From Candidatus Dechloromonas phosphorivorans (GTDB taxonomy: Bacteria; Pseudomonadota; Gammaproteobacteria; Burkholderiales; Rhodocyclaceae): a stretch of 64,000 nt of DNA. This document shows, one piece after another, positions 50,019 to 59,482 of the stretch (positions within the stretch are counted from its first letter, which is position 1; each line of letters begins with the position of its first letter). The notes beneath the pieces were generated by a model. It did no database searches. It worked only from the letters and a program-made list of their open reading frames with translations, and was not told the DNA's origin. The stretch is from positions 173,061 through 237,060 of the forward strand of contig JADKIP010000005.1 in the NCBI GenBank assembly GCA_016721185.1, given 5' to 3'. The position numbers were made by a program, and so were the translations under genes.

Positions 50019-51254
50019 ATGGGCGCTCTCAACGATATTCAGATTCGGCACTGGATCAAAGCAGCGGCTCCGGTCGCCAAGTCAGATGGCGATGGTCTGA
50101 CTTTCACTTTGTCTGCGGCTGGTACCGCTTCTTGGGTGCTGCGCTACCGTTATGGTGGCAAGCAGCGCGAGAAGACAATTGGCAAGTTCCCCGATATTTC
50201 GCTTAAAAAGGCTCGAGAGTTGGCGTCTGCAGACCGGGTGCGCATTCAACAGGGAATGGACGTTGGACGTGAAAAGCAGATTGAGAAGCACGAACAGATT
50301 AAGGCGATGACTGTTAAGAGCCTTGTTGCCGACTATGAGGAAAAGGTTCTCCCCGGACTGGCAGCCTCGACCGGAGTCTCACGCCGTCAGAAGATCAGGA
50401 CGTATATTTTCCCGGCCATTGGCCACCTGACTGCGCGGGACGTTAGTGGTGCTGACTTGGTAGATCTTCTGGAGCGGGTGAACGCCAAGCATCCCAAGCA
50501 GGTCAAGGAAGTGCTCAGCGTCGTCAAAACGATCTTCGACCACGCTCAGAGCAAGAAAATCATCGATATCAACCCTGCCGTCGGTATCTCGCACAAGGCC
50601 ATCTCAGGTGTTGCAGGGAGGGCTGGCAGCACCAGGATCATGCTGAACGATGACGAAATCAAGGCGCTGCTCACTGCTTTGGGAAAGGCAAACCGCACCG
50701 TTGAGTTTGTTACTCGCATTCTTCTATCAACTGCGGTTCGTATCCAAGCCTTGATGCTCGCAGAGTGGGCTCACGTTGATTTCGAGAAGAAAACATGGCT
50801 TATCCCTCCTGGTGATGGCCGGAAATCAATTCGTGAGTTCGTTGTTCCACTGACCGAACAAGTCATTGGCTACTTCCAAGAGTTGAAAAAGATCGCGGGG
50901 AGGTCTGACTACGTTGTCCCCGTAATCAAGAAACGCAAGGAAGGTGATTACCCAATGCAGCCAGGGTCAGTAAATCATGCTCTTGAGCGCGTGTGCGCGG
51001 ATCTCGGTGACAAAATCCGTGCCTTCTCACCGCATGACCTTCGTTCAACAGCGCGTAGCCACCTTGGTGCACTGGGTGTTCCTGTAGCTATTGCCGAGCG
51101 ATGTTTGAACCATACGTTAGGTGGCTTGATCGCTGTCTATGACCAGCATGATTATTTGGTTGAACGTCGAAAGGCACTTGAGCAATGGAGTACCAAGCTG
51201 GATATTCTTGAGAAAATCCACAACAACGTGGTGATGCTCAATCAAGTGGCGTAA
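50019..51254 (+). CDS. int: P4-type tyrosine integrase of the conjugative element
   Basis: A 411-residue site-specific recombinase. The N-terminal DUF4102-type arm-binding domain begins at residue 6 (DIQIRHWIKAAAPVAKSDGDGL) and contains WVLRYRYGGKQREKTIGKFPDISLKKAR. The core-binding region follows, then the catalytic domain with Arg in STAVRIQALMLAEW, the HDLR box SPHDLRSTARS and a C-terminal tyrosine in AVYDQHDYL. It is the first gene of the element next to recO, transcribed away from it. The catalytic residues appear intact. Confidence 0.95.
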   Translation: MGALNDIQIRHWIKAAAPVAKSDGDGLTFTLSAAGTASWVLRYRYGGKQREKTIGKFPDISLKKARELASADRVRIQQGMDVGREKQIEKHEQIKAMTVKSLVADYEEKVLPGLAASTGVSRRQKIRTYIFPAIGHLTARDVSGADLVDLLERVNAKHPKQVKEVLSVVKTIFDHAQSKKIIDINPAVGISHKAISGVAGRAGSTRIMLNDDEIKALLTALGKANRTVEFVTRILLSTAVRIQALMLAEWAHVDFEKKTWLIPPGDGRKSIREFVVPLTEQVIGYFQELKKIAGRSDYVVPVIKKRKEGDYPMQPGSVNHALERVCADLGDKIRAFSPHDLRSTARSHLGALGVPVAIAERCLNHTLGGLIAVYDQHDYLVERRKALEQWSTKLDILEKIHNNVVMLNQVA

Positions 51255-51276
51255 AAAAGCCGGGAGTTACCCCGGC
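51253..51276 (-). terminator. Terminator on the minus strand behind the integrase gene
   Basis: On the minus strand, GCCGGG (51271-51276) and CCCGGC (51259-51264) flank a GTAACT loop and are followed by TTTTTTAC. It is oriented to end transcripts coming from the right, toward the integrase gene. Confidence 0.6.
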
Positions 51277-51321
51277 CTATCGATACTGGCGGCTACCTTC
51301 AACCTTTAGCCAAAGCTTGCT

Positions 51322-51522
51322 TCAGTTCAGTAGCTTGAACTGATCGCGCAGGTGCCCGTTATCGACGTGGATCAAGTCGATTACCTGTTCCATCGGCTGT
51401 TCGCGATGATCCAGTTGGTATTGAGGAAGCAGGGCCCCGTATCGGAGATCGGCCGGGGCGGCGGGTCTTGGTAGTGGAAATGTTAGCTGGATAGGTCGCC
51501 ATAGGCTTGCAACCTGCACCAT
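51322..51522 (-). CDS. Possible small ORF (66 aa)
   Basis: A 66-residue frame on the minus strand, between the integrase and the 107-residue membrane protein, ending 45 bases before a minus-strand terminator. The N-terminal half is proline-rich; the C-terminal part (QPMEQVIDLIHVDNGHLRDQFKLL) looks protein-like. No family is recognised. The terminator is the main support; codon evidence is weak. Confidence 0.3.
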   Translation of the reverse strand: MVQVASLWRPIQLTFPLPRPAAPADLRYGALLPQYQLDHREQPMEQVIDLIHVDNGHLRDQFKLLN

Positions 51523-51551
51523 CAGAGGTAGTCTGAATGCAGGAGGTCGAA

Positions 51552-51875
51552 ATGAGAAAACTCATTTTTATCGGATGCATTGCACTGGGAGTATTGATCG
51601 GTTTGGTTTCCGGCGTAAATGGCGACTGGGGAACCCGGATTGTCATGATGTGTATCGGCGCCCTGGTTGGGACCGCCATCGGTGGCGGATTGACGCGGAT
51701 GGGTTCCAAGCCGCTGCCGAAATCTGCTTCGTGGTTGGACTTACCGTACGGAGAAGGTACGCCGGAGGACGAGTTGGTTAAGAATTACTGGCGCGACCGG
51801 GGGCATGCACCATTCACGAAGCCGTCAGAGGTTACCCCCGACAGGCATATGTTCGATCCCGACAAACTTTACTGA
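51552..51875 (+). CDS. Small membrane protein (107 aa)
   Basis: Start at 51552, with a strong AGGAGG ribosome site five bases upstream. The N-terminus has two hydrophobic stretches (KLIFIGCIALGVLIGLVSGV and IVMMCIGALVGTAIGGGLTRM), then a soluble tail of about 60 residues (LPYGEGTPEDELVKNYWRDRGHAPF). Products like this are frequent at the end of F-type tra clusters in integrative elements. It stops directly beside the convergent traG stop. Function unknown. Confidence 0.6.
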   Translation: MRKLIFIGCIALGVLIGLVSGVNGDWGTRIVMMCIGALVGTAIGGGLTRMGSKPLPKSASWLDLPYGEGTPEDELVKNYWRDRGHAPFTKPSEVTPDRHMFDPDKLY

Positions 51876-54647
51876 CTACTTCCGCAGTAGGTCCTTCACC
51901 ACATCTTTTGCATTCTCGATCGTTGCTCCTGCATCCTTCCCTACCTGTTTGCCGGACTGAACCAATAGCGACTTTTTCGATGCAAGCGTTCCGTCATCGG
52001 TTTTGACGATCTCAGCCTTGGTGTCAAAGCCTGCACGGCTTGATGCAGCATCCGAGCGGATTTGATTGCCACTGGTGCGAACTTCATCTCGAATAGGCGA
52101 TACAGTGGAGGCGGCGCGATGTGTCGGTGAGGCATTCCCAAACCGGGAGGTTTGTAGTCGGTTGGATTGATGTAGACCATCGATATCTGGCGTCAGCGCA
52201 GCATCGCTTCGCTGTTGTGCATGTTGCTCCCTGACGTCTCCAAAGGATGCTGGCAGGGCAGTTCCATCAGAAAACACCCGGTTTGGCCGAAGGGACTGCC
52301 GAGCCAATTCAGATTCCATCAAGGCATGGGCTGCGGCACTGTTGCCGCCATACTGCTCTGCATAGCGCATAAACATCTCCAGATTGTGCGGGTCCTGGGC
52401 GATGTCGATGGAAATGCTTTCTCCCTTTTCGTGGGCAGCAGAGACGCGTTCCGCGAAGGCCATACGTTCGGTGAGACTTGCCTCGGCGCGCTCCGAACGT
52501 GCATGTGTGGAGGCGAGCCGGGCTGTTATGTCGTTCGCTTCGCGGGAATCGTTGGTGATTGCGCTCATGAAGCCAGCATCGCGTGACACCCTGTCACCGA
52601 ACTGTTTGAACTCTGCCAACTGTTCGCTGCTCATGGTGCTCAGAACCTTCCGCTCGTCGGCCGTCAGCGAAGATTGATAAGCCTTGCCGCTATTGGCATG
52701 GACTGAAGCGCTAGCAACGCCAGTATTCAGCCCCAATCGCCCAGAGGCTCCAAAGGCAATGCTGGCAACCTGAGATTGCGATAGTCCCGTACTGTCGGCG
52801 ACTCCTTTAGCTATCTGATCCAGCCTATTCAATGTTTCACCCGTTTGCTCGAAGCTACTGGACGTAGAGCCGCTGCTACTACGCGATGAGCGCAATTTGC
52901 TCAATCCTCGAGAGAATGCCTCTGACAGAATGGCTGAGCGTTCGGTATTGGCTGCGACACTCTCGTTTTGTGCTGCATCGACCTGCTTGCTGGCTTGCTG
53001 CACATCCTGCTCAGACACCCGCATCAAAACCATCCTGGAAGCAAACCCCTGATTTCGTAACAGGCTGACGGCAGTACGACCGGTTAGGGCGTTCGACGAG
53101 AACGTATTTCCGGAAATGTCGTTTTGCCAACTGCCCATGAACGCCGACGTACGGTTGGGCGCCAGTTGCATCTGGTCCATACCGACGTTCCCCATCGAGA
53201 CGTTACCAACGGTGGCGGCCGAGGTGCCGCCCGAGATCATCCCTTGTAACCCCGACAAGCCACCGACCAGCGCTGTTCCGAAGTTTTCCATGCGCTTCAG
53301 GGCGGCCCAGGCAATGAATGGAATGCTGATGGCGAGGTAACCGACAACAGCCTCTCCCGAGATTGCCCGCGAATAGATCGTTGAAGCTGTCTGCAATGCC
53401 AGCGATTTGCCCCCCGTTCCGAGGTCGGCAGCGGCGGCGAGGTCGTAAGCCGCGTAGATCGAAGCCATGTAGTTCAGGATGGCGTAGAGCGGCGGCCACA
53501 ACTGAATCCAGATTAGCACGGCCGCATAGCCTTTGAAAGCGAGCATTGTCTCCCGTCCGCTGGTCAGCAGCAGGAGCATCACGAAGAGTGGAAACATCGC
53601 GTAGGTCACCGCCTCGACCACGTTGCGGAACACGGGCAGCGCTTGCTCGGCCACCTTGCCGTAATTGAGCCAGGAGGCGTTCTGTTGTGCCACCGCCTGG
53701 GCGCGGCCGACCGCCAGCACCATCGCCGCCGGATCATTAACCTTCTGACCGACGATCTTGCTGGTGTCCTCAAGCGCGTTGAGCATGGCGTTCTGCCGGA
53801 TGATGTCGGCCGCCGTGGCTGCCGCGGTGGCGATGCTGTTCTTGATATAGGCCTGCTGGATTTGTCCGGCGATGGCCGCTGCAGCGGCAGCGCCGGGCAG
53901 TGTCGGATTGAGCTGAAAAGCCAGACGCCCCTGGATGCGGCCGATCTGGGCCGGCAAGCGGCCATTGAGGCTCAGATAGACATTGGGGCAGGTATCAACA
54001 CCGACACTACCGCCAGCGCCGGTCAGCGTGCTGAAGCGCGCCGGATTGGGTGAAGCCATCAGCGGCCAGACATCGTCCGATGCAGAAAAGACCGCCGGAT
54101 CGAGCGTGCCATCGATCAGGTCGTAGGTCGTGCAGTTGTGGATGAAATTGATCAGGTCGGTGCGGAAGGCCGGGTCCTGGAAAACCACGTTGCCAGTCTC
54201 GCGGATCAGCCGGTTGCCGAACATCAGTCCGTTCTGCTGGTAGCTCAGTTCGACCGGCAGGGCGCCGACGCCCGGGATAACCTGGAAGGCCGTTTCAAAC
54301 AGACTGGTCAGCGTATTGCCGATCGTACTGGTGATGCCGCCCAGTGCGGCCACCCCGAACGGCACGTTGCCGACGACCTTGACGGCCGAACCGCCGGTCT
54401 TGTCCACGATGCCCACCGTGACCTTGGGTACGATCAGCACCGAGAAGACCAGCACGACTGTGCCCAGCCACTTCCAACCCTGCAACTTCTCGGGGGCGAA
54501 AGCGTAGGCAATCAGGGCCGCCACAAAACCGCAGAAGGCCACGGCCGCCAGGGCGGCGGCGTAGTCGCCCGAGGCGTGAATCGCCGCCGCGGCATTGAAG
54601 ACACCGAACAGGCTGTCGGCGTTCTGGTAAGCGTAGATTTCCCACAT
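51876..54647 (-). CDS. traG: Mating-pair stabilisation and pilus assembly protein TraG
   Basis: A 923-residue inner-membrane protein of the F-type type IV secretion system. The N-terminal half (TraG_N) has membrane segments at about 31-51, 60-78, 340-362 and 375-395, with SGREGTMLAFKG between. The C-terminal half is a long, mostly helical periplasmic region (ASKQVDAAQNESVAANTERSAILSEAF, LTADERKVLSTMSSEQLAEFKQFG) with the repeated ser/ala pattern of F TraG. In F this protein is needed for pilus assembly and for entry exclusion through TraS. It is the last gene of the cluster and convergent with the small membrane protein. Confidence 0.93.
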   Translation of the reverse strand: MWEIYAYQNADSLFGVFNAAAAIHASGDYAAALAAVAFCGFVAALIAYAFAPEKLQGWKWLGTVVLVFSVLIVPKVTVGIVDKTGGSAVKVVGNVPFGVAALGGITSTIGNTLTSLFETAFQVIPGVGALPVELSYQQNGLMFGNRLIRETGNVVFQDPAFRTDLINFIHNCTTYDLIDGTLDPAVFSASDDVWPLMASPNPARFSTLTGAGGSVGVDTCPNVYLSLNGRLPAQIGRIQGRLAFQLNPTLPGAAAAAAIAGQIQQAYIKNSIATAAATAADIIRQNAMLNALEDTSKIVGQKVNDPAAMVLAVGRAQAVAQQNASWLNYGKVAEQALPVFRNVVEAVTYAMFPLFVMLLLLTSGRETMLAFKGYAAVLIWIQLWPPLYAILNYMASIYAAYDLAAAADLGTGGKSLALQTASTIYSRAISGEAVVGYLAISIPFIAWAALKRMENFGTALVGGLSGLQGMISGGTSAATVGNVSMGNVGMDQMQLAPNRTSAFMGSWQNDISGNTFSSNALTGRTAVSLLRNQGFASRMVLMRVSEQDVQQASKQVDAAQNESVAANTERSAILSEAFSRGLSKLRSSRSSSGSTSSSFEQTGETLNRLDQIAKGVADSTGLSQSQVASIAFGASGRLGLNTGVASASVHANSGKAYQSSLTADERKVLSTMSSEQLAEFKQFGDRVSRDAGFMSAITNDSREANDITARLASTHARSERAEASLTERMAFAERVSAAHEKGESISIDIAQDPHNLEMFMRYAEQYGGNSAAAHALMESELARQSLRPNRVFSDGTALPASFGDVREQHAQQRSDAALTPDIDGLHQSNRLQTSRFGNASPTHRAASTVSPIRDEVRTSGNQIRSDAASSRAGFDTKAEIVKTDDGTLASKKSLLVQSGKQVGKDAGATIENAKDVVKDLLRK

Positions 54648-54680
54648 GCTGCTTTCTCCTGTCGCGCTATCGCTTCGTCT

Positions 54681-56129
54681 CTATTGCGACAGGTAAGCGG
54701 CCTGCTGACCGAGCATGTCCATCACGTGTTGCGGCATGCTGGAGCGCAATTGGCGTTCGAGTTGCTCCAGGTGGTTCGATACCGCCCGGAAGGAGCCGAC
54801 CTTCTGGTAGAGCAGGTTCTTTTCCTGGGAGAGTTGCATGAGCATGGCCTGCGCCCGCTGACGGACCTGGTTGGCCTGCTCGCGTTGCGACTGCTGCAGG
54901 GTGTAGTTCTTGTCCAGCGCAGCCATGCCCAGACGCAGATTGCGTTCAAGGAAAACATAGGCGTAGTCGGCGGCAATCACATCGCGGTACTGGGCGATCA
55001 GGCTGTCGGCCAAGCCCGATCCCGGGATGCTGGTGCCGATCGACAACATCTTGTAGACCGGCTCGGTGGTCTGATTGACGAAGCCGACCTCGGTCGAGTT
55101 ATTGGGGATGGCGGTGCGCGTCGTGATTTTCTCGGCAATGGAGCGCATGATCGCTTCGACCTTGGCGGTAAAGGGCGTGTGGGTGTACGTGGTGTTCAAG
55201 GTGACGACGTCGCAATTGGTGTAGTCGTTGCACTTCAAGACATGCTGCACGACATCCGTTCCGGCGGCCGCACCCTGGCCGTAGAGCAACTGGCTGATCG
55301 AAGTCAGCGTCGGGGCAATCGGCTCGGGGTCACGGGCCGACTCTTCCGGGTAATAGATGATGGTGCCGACCAGGCTCATGATCAGTTCGCGCTCCGGGTC
55401 GTCGAGATAGGCGCCGGTGTATTGCAAGGCTTTCCAGGTCAGATTGCCGACGAAGGGTGCCTTGTTTTTCACCTTCGGGTCGCCCGAGGAGCGTGCCGAC
55501 GACAGAATGCTGGGCCGATCCGTCGCACAGCGCCGACGCGCCGCATCGCGGTCGCTTTCCATGCCCATCTCGATGGCCAGATCGGCGCAGGTTTCCTGCG
55601 AACTGTAGCCAATCGATTCGGCCGCCGTGCTGACAATGGCCTTGGCGGTTTCGCAGGAATTGATCCGGGCATTGTTGATCCAGGTCTCCAGTCCCTTGGC
55701 CCACTTGGTCAGTCCGCCGAGCAGCGGCGAGACCGCCTCCAGGGCGAGCTGGAAAGCGATCCCCGGCAGCGCGGCCGTGATGTTCTTCAGCATGTTCTTG
55801 AACTCGGTCGCCGAAATGTGCGAGAAGGAACCACCGAAGACATCGATGCCGCCGCAACCGGCCTTGGCGCTGGGGAACTGGATGGCGGCCAACTGATAAA
55901 CCTTGTTCGGCGAGCGCATCATCAAGCTGCCGCCGGTGTAGGTATTGAAGGTCTGGCCACGGAAGGCACCGGGGGCGGTGTAGTTGCCGATGGCGCCCAG
56001 ATTGTTGAACATGTTGTTCACCTCGCTGTTGAGGTCGCCGGCCTGCAGTTGGAAGGACGGGATCGCCAGCAGCAGCGCCAGGAAAGTGGCAGCGCTACGC
56101 CGCAAATGAGGATGGTCGTAATGGTTCAT
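54681..56129 (-). CDS. traH: Conjugative pilus assembly protein TraH
   Basis: TraH is a periplasmic component required for F-pilus extension, working with TraF, TraU and TrbC. The 482-residue protein has a signal peptide (HLRRSAATFLALLLAIPSFQLQAG) and the family sequence: GGSLMMRSPNKVYQLAAIQFPSAKAGCGGIDVFGGSFSHISATEFKNML, then GFVNQTTEPVYKMLSIGTSIPGSGLADSLI. The ATG at 56127-56129 overlaps the traF stop by four bases; the open frame extends to 56945 but is only traF on another frame. Confidence 0.94.
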   Translation of the reverse strand: MNHYDHPHLRRSAATFLALLLAIPSFQLQAGDLNSEVNNMFNNLGAIGNYTAPGAFRGQTFNTYTGGSLMMRSPNKVYQLAAIQFPSAKAGCGGIDVFGGSFSHISATEFKNMLKNITAALPGIAFQLALEAVSPLLGGLTKWAKGLETWINNARINSCETAKAIVSTAAESIGYSSQETCADLAIEMGMESDRDAARRRCATDRPSILSSARSSGDPKVKNKAPFVGNLTWKALQYTGAYLDDPERELIMSLVGTIIYYPEESARDPEPIAPTLTSISQLLYGQGAAAGTDVVQHVLKCNDYTNCDVVTLNTTYTHTPFTAKVEAIMRSIAEKITTRTAIPNNSTEVGFVNQTTEPVYKMLSIGTSIPGSGLADSLIAQYRDVIAADYAYVFLERNLRLGMAALDKNYTLQQSQREQANQVRQRAQAMLMQLSQEKNLLYQKVGSFRAVSNHLEQLERQLRSSMPQHVMDMLGQQAAYLSQ

Positions 56130-56988
56130 GGCGCCTCCAGGGGTAGGGCGAGACCTTGCGTGGTTGTAGGCAGCATGGCCTCGGCTTGCGGAGCGGACAC
56201 AGTGGCAATGCGTTCGAGTAACTGGGATTCCGAGAGCACCCCGAAGCCGATGGGAGATATCTTTCCGGTGAAGGGTTGAGCCAGAAAAACGGCGGGTACC
56301 TGGCTGACCTTCAGGGTGGTGGCAATGCCGTTGTCCGGGCGGGCATTGGGGAAACTCGGCAGCGGACCGCCGTCCACGCTGATGGCGACGACCTGGATGC
56401 CGTGACGGGCCTGGAAGGCTGCCAACGTCGGCGCGAAGGCATGGCAATACGGGCAGTCCGAGCGGTAGAAGAAAAACAGCACGTGATCCTTGCCGAGGTC
56501 GGCAATGGCGCGCGAGCGATCCACCAATTCGGCTTGGTCGAAGACTTCCAGGGCCTTGGCATTGACCGGGCGGCCCTGCAGGGTCGGGTCGAGTTGCGGT
56601 GTGGCCCAGGCCACGCGCTGTGCGACATCGGCGAAGTAGGAAGCGCGGGCGACGACCTGGGACTCCAGTTCCATGTAGCGCCGGACATTGGCTTCGCTCG
56701 GTCGCATGATGGCAATGTTGCGCGTCTCTTCCAGCGTTTTCTGGAGACGTTCGAATTCGACCAGTTCCGGTGCCCGCACCGGTTGAGCGGCGGCGCAGTT
56801 GCTGTGGTCTTGCCCGGCGGCAATGGATGTTCGTGTTCCTCTGGCGCTGGCGCTTCATAGAAATGCCAGCCGCGCCAACTGTCGGCCCAGTAGCGGGAGG
56901 CTGCATCCTGGGCTGCTGCACTATCGGTACCGAGCATAACGGCAAAGGTCAGCAGCAGGAGGAGGGCGGGGTGGTTGCGGATCGTCAT
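56126..56988 (-). pseudogene. traF: Type-F conjugation protein TraF (thioredoxin-like), frameshifted
   Basis: TraF is a secreted thioredoxin-fold protein needed for pilus assembly. The signal peptide (IRNHPALLLLLTFAVMLGTDSAAAQ) and the start DAASRYWADSWRGWHFYEAP are in one frame; after APPLN one base is missing (near 56782) and the rest continues as PVRAPELVEFERLQKTLEE through to the thioredoxin-like FFYRSDCPYCHAFAPTLAAF with a CPYC motif. Adding one base gives a 287-residue frame, the normal length. As it stands it is broken. Confidence 0.85.
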
Positions 56989-56996
56989 GCGTGGCC

Positions 56997-57371
56997 CTAC
57001 TTCAGAGATTGCGGTGGCTGGCCATCAAGGCAGTAGTTGATGCCGAAATCCATGGTCTGGCGGCGTGGGCTCGACGCACCGGGCAGTAGAACCCCGTCCT
57101 GCCAGAACCTGACATTCAAGCGGGCACAACCGGCCTGGGTGTAGCGCTTCTCGGTTGTGACGTCGATGTGGATCGGCGAGGTGGCAGCAAACCGTTGGGT
57201 GAGCGCCTCGGCAATCTCGCCACTGAGGATGCCATGGGCCTCGCCATTGACTGATTGAAGGGCGGCCAACATGACCGGTCGCGGATCCGAGACCGAGGCT
57301 CGGAGCAAGTCATCGGCGATGACCGGCGCCGCGAATCCGGCGATCAAGGCGGCGGCATAGGCGATTTTCAT
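56997..57371 (-). CDS. Unrecognised secreted protein in tra operon (124 aa)
   Basis: A 124-residue product from the ATG at 57371, with a signal peptide (KIAYAAALIAGFAAPVIA) and a mature part with two cysteines (QAGCARLNVRFWQ and INYCLDGQP). It lies between traN and traF, where F carries trbE (a small membrane protein) and other elements carry nothing consistent. The sequence does not match trbE. The tight packing with traN (four-base overlap) suggests a real part of the secretion machine. Confidence 0.55.
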   Translation of the reverse strand: MKIAYAAALIAGFAAPVIADDLLRASVSDPRPVMLAALQSVNGEAHGILSGEIAEALTQRFAATSPIHIDVTTEKRYTQAGCARLNVRFWQDGVLLPGASSPRRQTMDFGINYCLDGQPPQSLK

Positions 57372-59482
57372 TGGCACTTCCCCTGTCCGTAGTAGCAGGT
57401 CGTCAGGCGCGCAGCATTGCTGCCCTGGATTGCGCCGGCATTGGGCAGTGTCGGGACAATGGAAGCGTAGAACTCGGTCAGGTCCATGGCCGCAAAGTCG
57501 AGGCTCTGGAGTTGCGCGATGGTGAACCCCGAGCAGTCGGGACTTTCGCCCGAGCCCCAGCCCTTGCCGACCTGCACGCGGCCCTGTTCATTGACGATCC
57601 GGGCGAGTTTGCTGTTGAAGCAACACTTGCCGGTGCTGTGTTCGAGGCAGGAGACGCACTTGCCGAAGAGGCGGAAGCAGGAGGAGCACCAGGTGCCGAC
57701 GGTATGGCACAGGCCGGCCCCTTCCTTCATGGCGAGCTTGCCTTCTTCCTCGTTGCAGGACGACATCGACATGATGATGTAGATGACGATCGCAATGACC
57801 AGCGACCAGGGGTCGAAGGCGACGACCAGGCTTTCACCGGAGTAGAGCACGGCTGAACTGGCCGGTAGTGCCGTACCGTTGACCGCGACGGTGATGCCAT
57901 AGGTGGTAAAGCTGCCGCTGAAACCGCCACCCAGTAACAAGGCCTGCATCCCCTGATAGAGGAACTCGCGGTTCTGGGAATTCATCAGCACGTCGTAGAC
58001 CAAACTCGAGCCGGTACCGAACAGGCTCTGATTGGTCATGCCAGCACCAGATGAGTCGGAACTGCAACAGTTCTTCAGCAGGCGATCGCGACAGCGGTTG
58101 CCTTCGCCCTTGAAGACCTGCATTTTGGTGGTGTCGAGATACACGCCGGCCTCGCGTCCGGCTTCCATCATGGACATCGAACGGGCGAAGTCCGCATCGT
58201 TGGTGTAACTGGTATTGAAGCAGTTCGCGCCCAGGCAGTAGACGTTAGCCGGGCAGTTCGAGGCAGTAGTCGTGGTTTGCGCGGCAACAGGGCAGGTATA
58301 GGTGTCCTGGGTGATCTCGCACAGCCCGCTGCCGACATTCATCTGCTTGCAGGAACTGGTGGCCGGGGTGCAGCCATTGCTGACCAGCGGCGCGCACTCG
58401 TCGACCGGGGCACCTGAGGTGCAGGTCATTGTGCGCTCATAGGACCAGCAGGCACGGTTCACGGGGCGGCCTTCGATGGCCTTGGTTGCCGGGCCGTCGA
58501 CGCAGGTGTCGGCAGTGGTAATAGCGCAGCGCCCACCCGCATTAAGCACGGCACTCTTGTCGACCCAGACATCGGTCTCGTGTTGCACCATGGCCGGCTG
58601 AATGAATGACAAGGGTAGGCTCCAACTTGAGCCAAACTGGAAGGTGTAATTGCACGTCCCGCCCGTGCAGCCGGAACCCGGCATCATGGTGACCGCGAAC
58701 GGGCTCCAGCAATGGCCCTCCCAATGGGGGGCGAGGTTGGTGACATAGGTGGCCTGGCTGGCCGGTGTGGTCGGCAGGTCGACAGTTTGCCAACCGATGC
58801 AGGCCCCTTTGCCGCCCGCCGCATAGAAACGAAAACGCTGCAGCCCATCGCTGCGCAGTTGGCATTGCGCTTCCGCCACCATGTAGTCGGCGCCATTGCG
58901 GTTGACCTGGCCGTGGGCGACCCAGGTACCTTCGGTGCAACTGGGCTGGAGGTCGATCTCAACCGTCAGATCGCGCCGTGTCGTGTAGTTGCCGACACCG
59001 CTATAACGGTTGCAGACCTTGGTCGCGGTGCCCGCTGCGCTACTGACCTCAGCGGTGGTGCAGCCCGAGTAATAGTCGGCCAGGCTACCCAAGGCTCTCG
59101 ACGGATTGCGGGCGATGTCGCGGGCCGCAGTGACTGCTGGATCGTAGGCGGAGACCGCCGGGCGGGGCGTGTTGGCCGAACTCAGCGCCCCATCCTGGGC
59201 CTGGCAGACCGGATCGTTGGTACTGGTCGCGCAGGTGCTCAGACGGATATTGGCCGCACCCGACAGGTTGGGCTGGCCGTAATACGCCGTTTCCGGTGGC
59301 GTCGTGGTGTATTCCGGCACGGCACTTGAGGCGCTGGGCATGTTCACTGTGCCGCGAATGACCGGGTTGGCCGCCTGGCCGGCGGCGGTGCCCTCTTCAA
59401 GTGGCCCGGCGATGGCGGCGCTCTGCGTCGTGACGAAGCAGAACAGCGTGATCCAGATGATCAGGCGGCGCATGGGGATCAC
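57368..59482 (-). CDS. traN: Mating-pair stabilisation protein TraN
   Basis: TraN is an outer-membrane protein that binds recipient receptors and stabilises mating pairs. The 704-residue protein has a signal peptide (RRLIIWITLFCFVTTQSAAIAG), and then a cysteine-rich body: examples are CVDGPATKAIEGRPVNRACW, CTSGAPVDECAPL and CRDRLLKNCC. The C-terminal part includes MKEGAGLCHTVGTWCSSCFRLFGKCVSCLEH. Overall length is close to F TraN. It is intact, starts at the end of trbC, and ends in a four-base overlap with the small secreted protein. Confidence 0.93.
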   Translation of the reverse strand: MIPMRRLIIWITLFCFVTTQSAAIAGPLEEGTAAGQAANPVIRGTVNMPSASSAVPEYTTTPPETAYYGQPNLSGAANIRLSTCATSTNDPVCQAQDGALSSANTPRPAVSAYDPAVTAARDIARNPSRALGSLADYYSGCTTAEVSSAAGTATKVCNRYSGVGNYTTRRDLTVEIDLQPSCTEGTWVAHGQVNRNGADYMVAEAQCQLRSDGLQRFRFYAAGGKGACIGWQTVDLPTTPASQATYVTNLAPHWEGHCWSPFAVTMMPGSGCTGGTCNYTFQFGSSWSLPLSFIQPAMVQHETDVWVDKSAVLNAGGRCAITTADTCVDGPATKAIEGRPVNRACWSYERTMTCTSGAPVDECAPLVSNGCTPATSSCKQMNVGSGLCEITQDTYTCPVAAQTTTTASNCPANVYCLGANCFNTSYTNDADFARSMSMMEAGREAGVYLDTTKMQVFKGEGNRCRDRLLKNCCSSDSSGAGMTNQSLFGTGSSLVYDVLMNSQNREFLYQGMQALLLGGGFSGSFTTYGITVAVNGTALPASSAVLYSGESLVVAFDPWSLVIAIVIYIIMSMSSCNEEEGKLAMKEGAGLCHTVGTWCSSCFRLFGKCVSCLEHSTGKCCFNSKLARIVNEQGRVQVGKGWGSGESPDCSGFTIAQLQSLDFAAMDLTEFYASIVPTLPNAGAIQGSNAARLTTCYYGQGKCQ

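Noticed and set aside
54138..56279. A 713-residue plus-strand open frame across traG and traH
   Set aside because: It is the complement of traG/traH, which are clearly real; high GC content keeps the opposite frame open. The composition (many Gly, Arg, His, Asp) is that of a shadow frame.
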